A DNA stretch of 64,000 nt from an uncultured Lachnospiraceae bacterium. GTDB lineage: Bacteria > Bacillota > Clostridia > Lachnospirales > Lachnospiraceae. The notes beneath the pieces are model-generated. The model worked only from the letters and a program-made list of their open reading frames with translations. It was not told where the DNA came from and did no database searches. The stretch lies in the NCBI GenBank assembly GCA_946631295.1, contig CAMOZY010000003.1, positions 1-64,000 of the forward strand, given 5' to 3'. Position 1 is the stretch's first letter. Every line of letters starts with the position of its first letter. Shown here in pieces: positions 1 through 7,332 of this stretch. The position numbers and the translations under genes are program-made.

Positions 1-162
1 TTCATAAACATATCCAACAAATCTTTTCTGTTCAAAAAAATCGCGAAGATATTCTGTTGCATTTTCTGCTGTCCAATCTATTCCCCAATGTTCCATAGGG
101 AATGCTTTGTAATAAATCATGCCGCATTGCGCTAAGTCAATGTTCTCCATAACTCTGATCAT
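1..162 (-). CDS. GNAT-family N-acetyltransferase, N-terminal part (runs off window)
   Basis: The first 54 codons of a minus-strand gene whose remainder lies left of the window. The translation starts MIRVMENIDLAQCGMIYYKAF and continues with a segment rich in W and F (EHWGIDWTAENATEYL, then FVGYVYE). Order and spacing match the N-terminal arm of GNAT acetyltransferases of the aminoglycoside 6'-acetyltransferase-like type, where an IYxxAF helix precedes a WT..A..RL helix and a strand ending in GxVY. I chose the ATG at 160-162 because a GGTGGGG purine stretch lies just upstream; a second in-frame ATG is at 148-150. The acetyl-CoA binding motif would lie beyond the window, so the substrate is unknown. 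Confidence 0.6.
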   Translation of the reverse strand, partial: MIRVMENIDLAQCGMIYYKAFPMEHWGIDWTAENATEYLRDFFEQKRFVGYVYE

Positions 163-374
163 TTTTCTGCCCCACCATCAAATACTAATTTGTCATAGTA
201 CGTTATGCCGTAAGATAATACTTTTAATGTCAATTATATCAGAGATCCTACAAAAAGCTGACTTTCAAGCCATGATCAAGGCTTTTATTGCATTATTTAT
301 GGATTTTAATCGTCCTTGGCAAGCAGGGCATCTCAGATATTTTTCATACAGGTGATCTGTTCCGCCACCGTAAT

Positions 375-1472
375 TTACTGTATCTCCTGCTTAAGAACAT
401 ACTCCTGCCCACCGGCGATAAGTTTTATGCTCTCCGCCGATCCGTGATCGATGCTCGGGAATCTTATCCAGGCGCTGCACCTGCCGGGTTCAAAGAAGGT
501 TCCCTCTTCATCACACCAGCTCCATCCGGACTCCAGCGGAGCATACTCCTCACCGTCAACACTCAGTACAAAGTGTCCTGAAAAATCCTGCCAGGAACTG
601 TCAAATAGATTCCTCACCTCTTCAAAGTCCGTCCGGCCATCTGCAAGCTCCGTTCCGATATAATCATATGTCACCACCAGGACCGAATCATATGCTCCGA
701 ATTCGGCACGGTACAGATCATAATCTGTGTGGAAGCCGGGTATGGTCATATTATCGTAATACTGTATATACGTCTCCTTCAGTGCCGAATCAGGTACGCT
801 GAAACGATATTCCATATCCACATCATATTCATAGATTTCTTCATATCCCGGAAACTCAAAACTGATCTTCTCGATCGATGCAAGAACCTCACCGTCTTTC
901 GTCAGGAAATATCCGGGACCATCCATACAGACGTGGTAGAGACTGGCCACATCGGGATCCTTTTGTCCGTAGGCATTCCACATAACATACTGATCTCTCC
1001 GGTCCCTGTATGTATCCTCATCCATGACATATGCAAATAGTCTCAGCCTGCTGTTCATACTTGTAAGTGCTTCATCATTAACCGTAACGTCAAACAGGAG
1101 CTTCGGATACATCGCATCTCCGGTCACGGATACAAAATCCACCGTAAATATCCCATCGGTTACGGACTGTCCGATCTGACCGTAATGTCCCTCTTCTATA
1201 ATGGAAGCTGTAACGGGATCGTTCCCGAAGAATCTTCGAAACCCTTCACCAAACGGCCCGTATCCCATTGCTGAAACGGTTGTGCCAAAGACCAGCATGC
1301 ACGCTGCAGCGATCCAGAGCACTTTGCCCGCAGCCCTTCCTCTGTGTACGCCTTTAACTGTATCGATCTCTCCCTGTAAAGATGCGCTCTTAGCAATCCC
1401 CAGCATTTCTGCGCCTGTCACGGCAAATTCATTATCACATATCGTATCCATCGCGCTTTTATATTTGTTCAT
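375..1472 (-). CDS. DUF4179-like membrane-anchored anti-sigma factor candidate
   Basis: A 365-residue protein with a cytoplasmic N-terminus of about 50 residues, one transmembrane helix (about residues 51-70, VLWIAAACMLVFGTTVSAMG) and a large extracytoplasmic beta-rich domain. This is the layout of the DUF4179-type partners of ECF sigma factors in Firmicutes; the short N-terminal segment would hold the sigma factor and the outer domain would sense an envelope signal. Its ATG overlaps the stop of the sigma gene (ATGA), so the two are translationally coupled. The GFRRFFG segment just outside the membrane is typical of this group. The signal sensed cannot be read from the sequence. Confidence 0.7.
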   Translation of the reverse strand: MNKYKSAMDTICDNEFAVTGAEMLGIAKSASLQGEIDTVKGVHRGRAAGKVLWIAAACMLVFGTTVSAMGYGPFGEGFRRFFGNDPVTASIIEEGHYGQIGQSVTDGIFTVDFVSVTGDAMYPKLLFDVTVNDEALTSMNSRLRLFAYVMDEDTYRDRRDQYVMWNAYGQKDPDVASLYHVCMDGPGYFLTKDGEVLASIEKISFEFPGYEEIYEYDVDMEYRFSVPDSALKETYIQYYDNMTIPGFHTDYDLYRAEFGAYDSVLVVTYDYIGTELADGRTDFEEVRNLFDSSWQDFSGHFVLSVDGEEYAPLESGWSWCDEEGTFFEPGRCSAWIRFPSIDHGSAESIKLIAGGQEYVLKQEIQ

Positions 1473-1942
1473 ATCCAGTCTTCCTTTCTGAGAGATTCCC
1501 TGAGTTTATCCCTTCCTCTCTTAAGTCTTGTTTTTACCGCAGCTTCAGACAGACCGAGTATGGATGCGATCTCTGGTATCGAATACTCTTCGTAATAGAA
1601 CAGATGCACTGGTATCCTGTACTTTTCAGGCAGAGCCATCACCTTATTCACGATCTCATCAAATTCGTATTTATCCTCTGAAAAGGGCTCATACGAAACA
1701 TCTGAGCCGGGCGGATGTTTTCTGCTGCGCACGAAGTTCTTACACCCATTTATCGCAACTCTGATAAGCCATGCCTTTATATGTTCATCGGAATCGAATT
1801 CACCCTCATAGCCATACAGTTTCATAAAGGTATCCTGAGTCAGTTCGGATGCATCATCAGCATTGCGCACATAGTTCAGTATGACGGAGTACACCGTGTT
1901 TTTATTTTCCCCATACGCGGTCAGGAATTCCTCATCTGACAT
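1469..1942 (-). CDS. ECF RNA polymerase sigma factor (sigma-70 family)
   Basis: A 157-residue protein of normal ECF length. Region 2 covers about residues 10-75 (DDASELTQDTFMKLY, then HIKAWLIRVAINGCKNFVRS) and region 4 about 105-155, with a helix-turn-helix in IPEIASILGLSEAAVKTRLK followed by RGRDKL. The start at 1942 is preceded by GGGAG at a 9 nt spacing. It is the first gene of a two-gene unit with the membrane protein that follows. Its promoter (1976-2004) has the same AAACC-N17-GTATTAT motif as the second sigma gene at 48279, which suggests autoregulation by ECF holoenzyme. Confidence 0.9.
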   Translation of the reverse strand: MSDEEFLTAYGENKNTVYSVILNYVRNADDASELTQDTFMKLYGYEGEFDSDEHIKAWLIRVAINGCKNFVRSRKHPPGSDVSYEPFSEDKYEFDEIVNKVMALPEKYRIPVHLFYYEEYSIPEIASILGLSEAAVKTRLKRGRDKLRESLRKEDWI

Positions 1943-1975
1943 CAGCAGATACTCCCTAATGAATCCATTACATCA

Positions 1976-2004
1976 ATAATACACTTGGGATAAGACAAAG
2001 GTTT
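1976..2004 (-). promoter_or_regulatory. ECF-type promoter of the sigma/anti-sigma pair
   Basis: On the minus strand AAACC is followed after exactly 17 bases by GTATTAT. The AAC core of the -35 element is typical of ECF promoters. The identical arrangement precedes the other sigma gene (48219-48247, plus strand), while the 17-base spacers share little, which supports both being true elements. It lies about 35 bases upstream of the start codon. Confidence 0.6.
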
Positions 2005-2054
2005 CATAATAGCGGGAAAATATTTTTATATATCCCGAAACAATTTATATTTAT

Positions 2055-2144
2055 CTACGGGTTATATGGTGAGGACCTCAATATGAAAGGATTCTTTTCT
2101 TTTCGAAGCTGTGCGATGAACTTTCCGGTCAGTTCCTGATTCAT
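2055..2144 (-). pseudogene. Truncated XRE-family helix-turn-helix regulator remnant
   Basis: A 29-codon frame with an excellent ribosome binding site (GGAGGTAAGAAA before ATG) that begins MNQELTGKFIAQLRKEKN. This is nearly the canonical opening of Clostridial XRE regulators, which normally continue with MTQxxLAexLgV. Here the similarity stops at the last N and the frame runs through PFILRSSPYNP to a stop. The recognition helix is therefore gone. A plausible promoter (TTGATA-N16-TATTGT) lies upstream. It is best read as a gene cut by a deletion or insertion near position 2090. Confidence 0.6.
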
Positions 2145-2317
2145 TTTCTTACCTCCGTCCGCAACAATAGGTTACGGATAAAGCGTATCAATGGATATGT
2201 CATAGAGCTACCTACGATAAGCAGAATATGCTCTATACAACTCTATGTATAATAGAATTTGAATAGAATTTCATGGACATAGCAATTATGATCTGTTCGT
2301 ACCGATACGAAGATATA

Positions 2318-2647
2318 TCATTGTTTTATAGTGAAATATTTTTGATTTTTACTGTTCGGTTTGTCTGGAATAGTCATAGCAATACAACCAGCTGCAATCA
2401 AAGGATTTAGATACTTACGAACAGATTTCTTTTCCTTATATCCAAGCATATCTGCAATTTCAAGTATACCTTTTGCCTCAATACAGAAACTCAGTATCTT
2501 CTCATATATATCAACTAAGGTTCTATCTACTGTATCTAGGGTATTAACTAGGGTGCTGACTGGGGTGCCATTTAATCCGCTTTTCCGCTTGTTTATCTGC
2601 TTATCTGCTTGTTTATCTGCTTGTCTGCTTATCTGCTTGCTGTTCGG
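2318..2647 (-). pseudogene. C-terminal winged-helix fragment of an AlbA_2/Fic-like ATPase or regulator
   Basis: An open frame of 109 codons without a plausible start codon, closed upstream by an in-frame TAG at 2648-2650. Its last 60 residues read as a winged-helix domain: KILSFCIEAKGILEIADMLG, then KKSVRKYLNPLI, then a wing with TIPDKPNSKNQKY and a stop. That ending is characteristic of the C-terminal domain of RecG-like/AlbA_2 transcriptional regulators and some Fic proteins. The preceding part is a low-complexity K/Q/A/D run produced by the short tandem repeat at 2585-2640. The catalytic or ATP-binding part is missing, so this is a decayed fragment. Confidence 0.55.
2585..2640. repeat. Degenerate tandem repeat of TCTGCTTGTTTA/TCTGCTTA units
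   Basis: About five imperfect copies of a 9-13 base unit built on CTGCTT(G/A)T follow one another on the plus strand. On the minus strand they encode alternating K, Q, A, D and I residues inside the winged-helix fragment. In intact relatives this segment is often a variable, low-complexity linker. Confidence 0.6.
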
Positions 2648-2704
2648 CTATACACTTCCCACTATCTGGGCGTGTTCGGGACTTTCACCCGTTAGAGCGC
2701 GCCC
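2639..2704 (-). mobile_element. Possible group II intron domain I scrap
   Basis: The minus strand reads CTAACGGGTGAAAGTCCCG, then AACACGCCCAGATAGTGGG, then AAGTGTATAGCC. The GGGTGAAAGTCCC stem-loop in a CTAAC context is what I remember from domain I of bacterial group II introns. No reverse transcriptase gene, no domain V and no intron boundary is present, so at most it is a leftover. Identification rests on memory of the motif and should be treated as tentative. Confidence 0.35.
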
Positions 2705-2713
2705 ATGGCGCGC
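2697..2713. repeat. GC-only hairpin flanking the intron-like scrap
   Basis: GCGCGCC and GGCGCGC form a perfect 7 bp inverted repeat around a CAT loop. It sits exactly at the boundary between the intron-like scrap and the tRNA terminator region and has no U tract, so it is not a terminator. It may be a junction mark of the lost element. Confidence 0.5.
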
Positions 2714-2719
2714 AAACTG

Positions 2720-2750
2720 AAAAAACCTCGTAATCCGCTTGATTACGAGG
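2720..2750 (-). terminator. Intrinsic terminator of the tRNA-Gly gene
   Basis: A perfect 10 bp stem (CCTCGTAATC / GATTACGAGG) with a five-base loop is followed on the minus strand by six U residues. It begins 11 bases beyond the tRNA 3' end, as expected for a singly transcribed tRNA. Confidence 0.85.
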
Positions 2751-2760
2751 TTTCTGTGAG

Positions 2761-2831
2761 AGCAGGTGATGGGAATCGGACCCACATATCCAGCTTGGAA
2801 GGCTGGTGTTCTACCACTGAACTACACCTGC
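2761..2831 (-). tRNA. tRNA-Gly (anticodon UCC)
   Basis: The 71 nt minus-strand sequence folds into a complete cloverleaf: acceptor GCAGGTG/CACCTGC, D arm GTTC-AGTGGTA-GAAC, anticodon arm CCAGC-CTTCCAA-GCTGG, a four-base variable loop and T arm GTGGG-TCCGATT-CCCAT, with discriminator U. No CCA is encoded. The anticodon UCC reads GGA/GGG codons. The D loop keeps G18G19, so it is not of the staphylococcal cell-wall type. The oddity is C instead of U at T-loop position 55 (TCCGATT rather than TTCGATT); this position is normally pseudouridine. A terminator follows directly. Confidence 0.93.
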
Positions 2832-2967
2832 ATTGCTATGAAATTTTCAACAGCAAAAAGAATATTACACAATTGTTCAGCACTTGTCAAGATAAAATTT
2901 CACTTTTTTTCACTTTCAAGTATACTTATATATATCGCGATAACAATACTGCCCCGGAGGGTTATCC

Positions 2968-3831
2968 ATGAACAGATCAAAAGACAATCGCAAAACCCTG
3001 TTTATGTCACTGGTACCGCTGTTTTCGGTACTTTTATTAATCTTTTTCCCTCTTAAGGCATCTGCTGCCGGAACTGCGGTATTTAACGGCACCGATTTTT
3101 CCCCTATATACGATTTCGAATATTATACATCCCATTATCCTGATGTAGCTGCACTTTTTGGTAATGATCCTCAGGGGGCGCTGGCTCATTTCATCCTTTT
3201 CGGCATAGCCGAGGGAAGACAGGGATGCGAACCCGTTCAGGCTGCTACGCAGAGCGAAGGGCCTCTTGCAGGCTTTACCGTAATTCTTGATGCGGGACAT
3301 GGCGGAAGAGATCCGGGATGTGTAAGAAATGGTGTATATGAGAAGAATGTAAATCTGATGATCGTATATAAGACGGCAGCCATGCTGCAGGCACAGGGAG
3401 CAACGGTTCTCATGACAAGACCGGACGATTCCTATGTATGCCTTGAATACAGGTACTGCTTCCAGAATATCCATCCCGAAGCAGTATTCGTAAGCATTCA
3501 CTGTAACGCTCTTGCTTCCAATACCTCTTTTTCGGGAATAAATGCATTCTGTAATACTTCCTGCAACGAAAACAGTGACGAACTTGCCGCCTGTGTTTAT
3601 TCAGGTACTCTTTTCGCCACCGGCGCAAGGGGCCGTGGCATCAGAACCGACTCTAACTTAAGGGTAAACCGCTACAGCACCATACCCTCAGTTCTCATAG
3701 AAGTCGGATATCTCTCATCGAGAACTGAATTCCAGCTTCTGACTTCTTCTGATTATCAGGATCTTATAGCTGCGGGTATAACAAACGGCATTATGACATA
3801 TAAGGAACTGCTTTCTACGACACAGTCTTAA
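2968..3831 (+). CDS. Secreted N-acetylmuramoyl-L-alanine amidase (Amidase_3)
   Basis: A 287-residue exported peptidoglycan hydrolase that cleaves the bond between N-acetylmuramic acid and L-alanine. Residues 1-33 form a signal peptide with a hydrophobic core and ASA cleavage region. Residues about 45-85 form a short module (YDFEYYTSHYPDV..F..DPQGALAHFILFGIAEGRQG) found in many Lachnospiraceae surface proteins. The catalytic domain has zinc ligands H111 (DAGHGG), E125 (YEKN) and H178 (SIHCNA) and the catalytic E245 (LIEVGYLS). The start is supported by GGAGGG six bases upstream. Its 3' end overlaps the convergent MurG gene by 17 bp, with no terminator between them. Confidence 0.93.
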   Translation: MNRSKDNRKTLFMSLVPLFSVLLLIFFPLKASAAGTAVFNGTDFSPIYDFEYYTSHYPDVAALFGNDPQGALAHFILFGIAEGRQGCEPVQAATQSEGPLAGFTVILDAGHGGRDPGCVRNGVYEKNVNLMIVYKTAAMLQAQGATVLMTRPDDSYVCLEYRYCFQNIHPEAVFVSIHCNALASNTSFSGINAFCNTSCNENSDELAACVYSGTLFATGARGRGIRTDSNLRVNRYSTIPSVLIEVGYLSSRTEFQLLTSSDYQDLIAAGITNGIMTYKELLSTTQS

Positions 3832-4873
3832 CAAGCAGATCCGTTATGATACCGATCGCATCATTCTGCTCGCTTGATGACATTGTCTTTATATATGAAG
3901 CACGGTTAGCGTACAGATCATTGATCTTATTGGACAGGTACGAAGTGGACAGATCGTCCTGGTCTATCATCACAGAATATCCCTGCTGCTGGAATGACTC
4001 AGCATTCAGTATCTGATCCCCTCTTCCTCCGGGAAGCGGTATGAGAATATTGGGCTTTCTTAGGGCAAGAAGTTCAAATATCGCATTTGCTCCCGCTCTT
4101 GATACGACTATATCCGCCATAGCGAAAATATCGGCAAGTCCATCCGTAACATATTCAAACTGCTTATATCCTTCTTTTGTCAGAAGAAGGTTATCCATTT
4201 TATCCTTGCCGCACAGATGCACAATATAGAACTGCTGCAAAAGCTTGGGAAGAGCATCCCTGATCGCCTGGTTAACAGCTGAAGCACCCTGGCTTCCTCC
4301 TATCACCATAAGCACGGGTTTCTTATCATCAAATCCGCACATTTCACGGCCTTTTGCAGGATCACCGTTAAGAAGTTCCTTCCTTACAGGCGAACCTGAA
4401 AGAAGTCCTTTTCCCTCAGGAAGCATGTCTATTGTTTCCGGGAAATCACAGCAGACCTTCTGGGCCATGGGAAAACAGAGCTTGTTTGCAAGTCCCGGTG
4501 TATAGTCTGATTCGTGAACGATGACAGGTATCTTCAGAGAGGCTGCAGCTCTTACAACAGGCACGCTGACAAATCCGCCCTTGGAAAAGACGACATCCGG
4601 TGATATTTCCCTTAGTATCTTCTTGGATTCCCTGATGCCCTTCAGAACCCTGAACGGATCGGTGAAATTTCTCACATCCATATATCTGCGGAATTTTCCC
4701 GTAGAGACTCCATAATAAGGAACCCCAATCTTTCCGATGAGTCCCTTTTCCATTCCCTCATATGAACCGATGTAATAGATCTCAAAACCGGCTTCCTTTA
4801 AGGAGGGCATGAGCGCGATATTAGGGGTTACATGTCCGGCGGTACCTCCGCCTGTCATTACGATCTTCTTCAT
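3815..4873 (-). CDS. murG: MurG-type UDP-GlcNAc:lipid GlcNAc transferase
   Basis: A GT28-family glycosyltransferase that in its classic role adds GlcNAc to lipid I to make lipid II at the inner membrane face. The N-terminal glycine-rich loop is TGGGTAGHVTPN; further landmarks are SKGGFVSVPVV, HESDYTPGLANK, the C-domain loop GGSQGASAVNQ and the UDP-sugar site SRAGANAIFELLALRKP. Length (352 residues) is normal. I took the ATG at 4871-4873; a GTG nine bases upstream overlapping the GtrA stop is possible. It sits outside a division/cell wall cluster, beside a GtrA gene, so it may be a second copy acting on another polyprenyl-linked acceptor. Confidence 0.85.
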   Translation of the reverse strand: MKKIVMTGGGTAGHVTPNIALMPSLKEAGFEIYYIGSYEGMEKGLIGKIGVPYYGVSTGKFRRYMDVRNFTDPFRVLKGIRESKKILREISPDVVFSKGGFVSVPVVRAAASLKIPVIVHESDYTPGLANKLCFPMAQKVCCDFPETIDMLPEGKGLLSGSPVRKELLNGDPAKGREMCGFDDKKPVLMVIGGSQGASAVNQAIRDALPKLLQQFYIVHLCGKDKMDNLLLTKEGYKQFEYVTDGLADIFAMADIVVSRAGANAIFELLALRKPNILIPLPGGRGDQILNAESFQQQGYSVMIDQDDLSTSYLSNKINDLYANRASYIKTMSSSEQNDAIGIITDLLVKTVS

Positions 4874-4878
4874 TTCAG

Positions 4879-5364
4879 TCACTTCTTTTTCTTAAAAATG
4901 AAAACCTTGCTGAACACATAATTAAGTATTGTTACGATAACCGCAGAAATGCAGATCTTGCTGATCCAGTAGTTCCAGTCAAGAACATTTACGGTCAGCC
5001 ACATGATAAACAGATCAAGGAACCATGTTGAAAGTCTGGACACGGCAAATTCAGTGAATTCCTTTGCAATCTTCGGGTTAGTGCTTCTGAATACCCAGCT
5101 CCTGTTAAGAGGATATCCGAAACATACGCCTGCTACCCAGCCAATGGTGTTGATAACCATGTTCTGAACTGTATCGGATGAATCAAGAAGGAAATGCTCC
5201 GCAAGAAAACATGCCCCCCAGGAAACGATAGTAGTCAGCACACCCACTACAAGGTAAACAAGTATCTCTTCATATTTGCAGAAGATCTTATGAGCCCAGG
5301 GCCAGAACTGCAGAAAATCCCTGAATTTGTCCTCAAGATTTCTTCTTCTCTGAATCTCTTCCAT
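4879..5364 (-). CDS. GtrA-family membrane protein
   Basis: A 161-residue protein with four predicted transmembrane helices (for example LVYLVVGVLTTIVSWGACF, then TIGWVAGVCFGYPLNRSWVF). The PLNR.WVF element between helices two and three and the closing YVFSKVFIFKKKK are hallmarks of the GtrA/DPMS family, which moves or supports polyprenyl-phosphate-linked sugars in surface polysaccharide synthesis. I chose the ATG at 5362-5364, which has AAAGGTG five bases upstream; the longer frame would overlap the preceding dehydrogenase gene. It is tightly linked to the MurG gene, which suggests joint work on a lipid-linked glycan. Confidence 0.85.
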   Translation of the reverse strand: MEEIQRRRNLEDKFRDFLQFWPWAHKIFCKYEEILVYLVVGVLTTIVSWGACFLAEHFLLDSSDTVQNMVINTIGWVAGVCFGYPLNRSWVFRSTNPKIAKEFTEFAVSRLSTWFLDLFIMWLTVNVLDWNYWISKICISAVIVTILNYVFSKVFIFKKKK

Positions 5365-5386
5365 TTTCACACCTTTCAAATCTAAT

Positions 5387-6349
5387 TCATCCGTTAACGA
5401 CATGGATCGGATTTCCGTCAAGGAATGCCTTTATATTATCATACACTCCCTTAACGCATCTTTCTCTTGCTTCCACAGATCCCCATGCAAGATGAGGTGT
5501 GATGATCAGTTTTCCCGAATCCGTTATCCTGCTGAGAGGATTGGTGACTCTTAATGGTTCATCCTCAAGCACATCCAGTCCCGCTCCGGCTATCTCCCCG
5601 TTTTCAAGGGCTTCATACAGATCTGTATTATTCACGACCCTGCCCCTTGCAACGTTGATAAGATATGCTGAAGACTTCATTTTCTTCAGGGCATCCTTAT
5701 CTATATAGTTTCTTGTGATATCACTGAGCGGACAATGCAGCGAAAGATAATCGCTCCTTTCAAGCAGCTCATCCTTATCAACTCTCTCATATTCCGTAAC
5801 CGTGCTCTTTCCGGTTACCGATGTAAAGATGACCTTGCATCCGAAGGCTTCAGCAATCTGTGCAACTTTTCTTCCGATATTGCCCATTCCGACAATACCC
5901 CAGGTCTTTCCTGCAAGTTCATGAAACGGAATGTCAAAATTGGAAAATCTGTCCTGAGCACTGTACTTTCCCGACTTTACATAATCATCATACCATGAAA
6001 GATTCTGGGATACAGCAAGAGCAAGTGTGAATGTATGCTGCGCTACCATTTCTGTTGAATAGCCGACAACATTACATACGGGGATTCCCCTCTTCTTAAG
6101 GTATTCAAGATCACAGTTGTCATAGCCTGTTGCAAATTCACATACAAGCTTAACATTCGGAGAATCTTTCAAAGTCTCTTCGTTGATAGGACACTTATTT
6201 GCCACTACGATCTCTGCGTCCTTTGTTCTTTCCCTGACTTCGGAAACACTCACAGTATTTCTGTAGGCAGTAACTTCCCCAAGTTCATCAAGCATCTCGA
6301 CACTGATGTCAGGTCCCACGCTGTTTCTTTCAAGTATGACTATCTTCAT
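5387..6349 (-). CDS. D-isomer specific 2-hydroxyacid dehydrogenase
   Basis: A 320-residue NAD(H)-dependent oxidoreductase of the D-lactate/D-3-phosphoglycerate dehydrogenase superfamily. The Rossmann motif is GIVGMGNIGRKVAQIAEAFG; the catalytic triad is visible as Arg in NVARGRVVN, Glu in DVLEDEPL and His in ITPHLAWGS. The cofactor acid after beta-2 is replaced by a TS..GKS segment, so NAD versus NADP is uncertain. Start at 6347-6349 has AGGA eight bases upstream. Substrate could be hydroxypyruvate/glycerate or a 2-oxo acid; the neighbours (GtrA, MurG) do not decide it. Confidence 0.85.
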   Translation of the reverse strand: MKIVILERNSVGPDISVEMLDELGEVTAYRNTVSVSEVRERTKDAEIVVANKCPINEETLKDSPNVKLVCEFATGYDNCDLEYLKKRGIPVCNVVGYSTEMVAQHTFTLALAVSQNLSWYDDYVKSGKYSAQDRFSNFDIPFHELAGKTWGIVGMGNIGRKVAQIAEAFGCKVIFTSVTGKSTVTEYERVDKDELLERSDYLSLHCPLSDITRNYIDKDALKKMKSSAYLINVARGRVVNNTDLYEALENGEIAGAGLDVLEDEPLRVTNPLSRITDSGKLIITPHLAWGSVEARERCVKGVYDNIKAFLDGNPIHVVNG

Positions 6350-6367
6350 ATTGATCATCCTATAGTA

Positions 6368-6396
6368 AAGGCCGGCACAAGTCTTGCGCCGGCCTT
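6368..6396 (-). terminator. Intrinsic terminator after the lipoprotein gene
   Basis: AAGGCCGGC pairs perfectly with GCCGGCCTT, and the loop contains a further CAAG/CTTG pairing. The following U tract is short (CTTTAC), so termination may be incomplete with leakage into the dehydrogenase gene downstream. Confidence 0.6.
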
Positions 6397-6412
6397 AAAT
6401 GAATACAAAAGA

Positions 6413-7264
6413 TTACTTTACGGTTGCGATGGTAACATGAACCTGAGGTCCCTCATACCAATACATGAAACCGGTAACATCAACAACATCGCCTACCTTG
6501 AACGCCTCTACTGCCTTGTAGGTATCGGTATCAGCGCCTCTGAGATATGACTCTACAACGAAGGTATAAACATTTCCTTCGGAATCGGAAAGATTGAAGT
6601 AGATATCATCGCCCTGGCTCTTGGATCCGTCCCATCCGTAAGTGAATGCAGCGCCGTCTCTGTCAGCAACGGTAAGACCTGTGAAGGTTACGTACTGATT
6701 CATGTATGCAGCAAGAGCATCGTTATCGGAAATCTTGTCAGTTACATCAGCAGCAGCTGCTACATAGGTGTCTCCGCCAAGGATCTCATAAACAGCATCA
6801 ACGATCTCAACTTCTCCTGACCACTCGGACTTGAATCCGGTAACCTTGATCTTAGTTCCGGGAACCATCTGGTCATAATCTTCCTTTGAGCAGGGCATAT
6901 TGTAAAGGAAATATGCTCCGTCCTTATCCTGGGTATAGAAGGTTGCGTTTCCTACGCCTTCATTCTCCCACCATCCCTGCTTATCCTGGACGTAGGTGAT
7001 AACGGTTACTTCGGTATCAACATCAGCTGCTGCATACTCGGCATAGGTCATAACACCTTCCATGTCAGCATCGGTGCTGGTGGTCTGGGTTCCGTCATCG
7101 TTGGTGTCGGTTACATTTGCGTCGTTATTGCCTGCATTGTTATCAGTGCTAACGACTGTGTTGTCTGTTTCAGGTGCAGTGGTGTTTGCATCTGAAGCGC
7201 CGCCGCATGCAGTCAGTGAAAGCACAAGAGCTGCAGTGGCAACAATTGCTGAAAATTTTTTCAT
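6413..7264 (-). CDS. Secreted lipoprotein with OB-fold-like domain
   Basis: A 283-residue protein with a lipoprotein signal peptide (MKKFSAIVATAALVLSLTACGG; lipobox LTAC, Cys20) followed by a Thr/Asn/Asp-rich linker to about residue 65. Two similar beta-rich halves follow (about 70-165 and 165-283), each with a V..G.K/V..VTGF element resembling OB-fold proteins of the tRNA-anticodon/NigD type. It closes the sugar ABC transporter gene run, 68 bases behind the binding protein gene, with GGAGG before its ATG. Role unknown; a surface binding function is an inference. Confidence 0.7.
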   Translation of the reverse strand: MKKFSAIVATAALVLSLTACGGASDANTTAPETDNTVVSTDNNAGNNDANVTDTNDDGTQTTSTDADMEGVMTYAEYAAADVDTEVTVITYVQDKQGWWENEGVGNATFYTQDKDGAYFLYNMPCSKEDYDQMVPGTKIKVTGFKSEWSGEVEIVDAVYEILGGDTYVAAAADVTDKISDNDALAAYMNQYVTFTGLTVADRDGAAFTYGWDGSKSQGDDIYFNLSDSEGNVYTFVVESYLRGADTDTYKAVEAFKVGDVVDVTGFMYWYEGPQVHVTIATVK

Positions 7265-7332
7265 AATATCCTCCTAAACACGCCCCTTTACTCCTCACGA
7301 TCCGGTCCATGGGGCAGATGGACCTGTTTTGG

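Noticed and set aside
2361-2720. Plus-strand frame of about 119 codons over the remnant region
   Set aside because: Its composition comes from the short tandem repeat, and the minus strand carries recognisable winged-helix sequence, so the plus-strand frame is a shadow.
2884-2926. TTGTCA...TATACT as the amidase promoter
   Set aside because: The two boxes are 31 bases apart, too far for a sigma-A promoter; no better pair was found.
7300-7332. Terminator between the binding protein and lipoprotein genes
   Set aside because: GGTCCAT/ATGGACC forms a good 7 bp hairpin but no U tract follows on the minus strand, so I do not call it a terminator; it may only stabilise mRNA.
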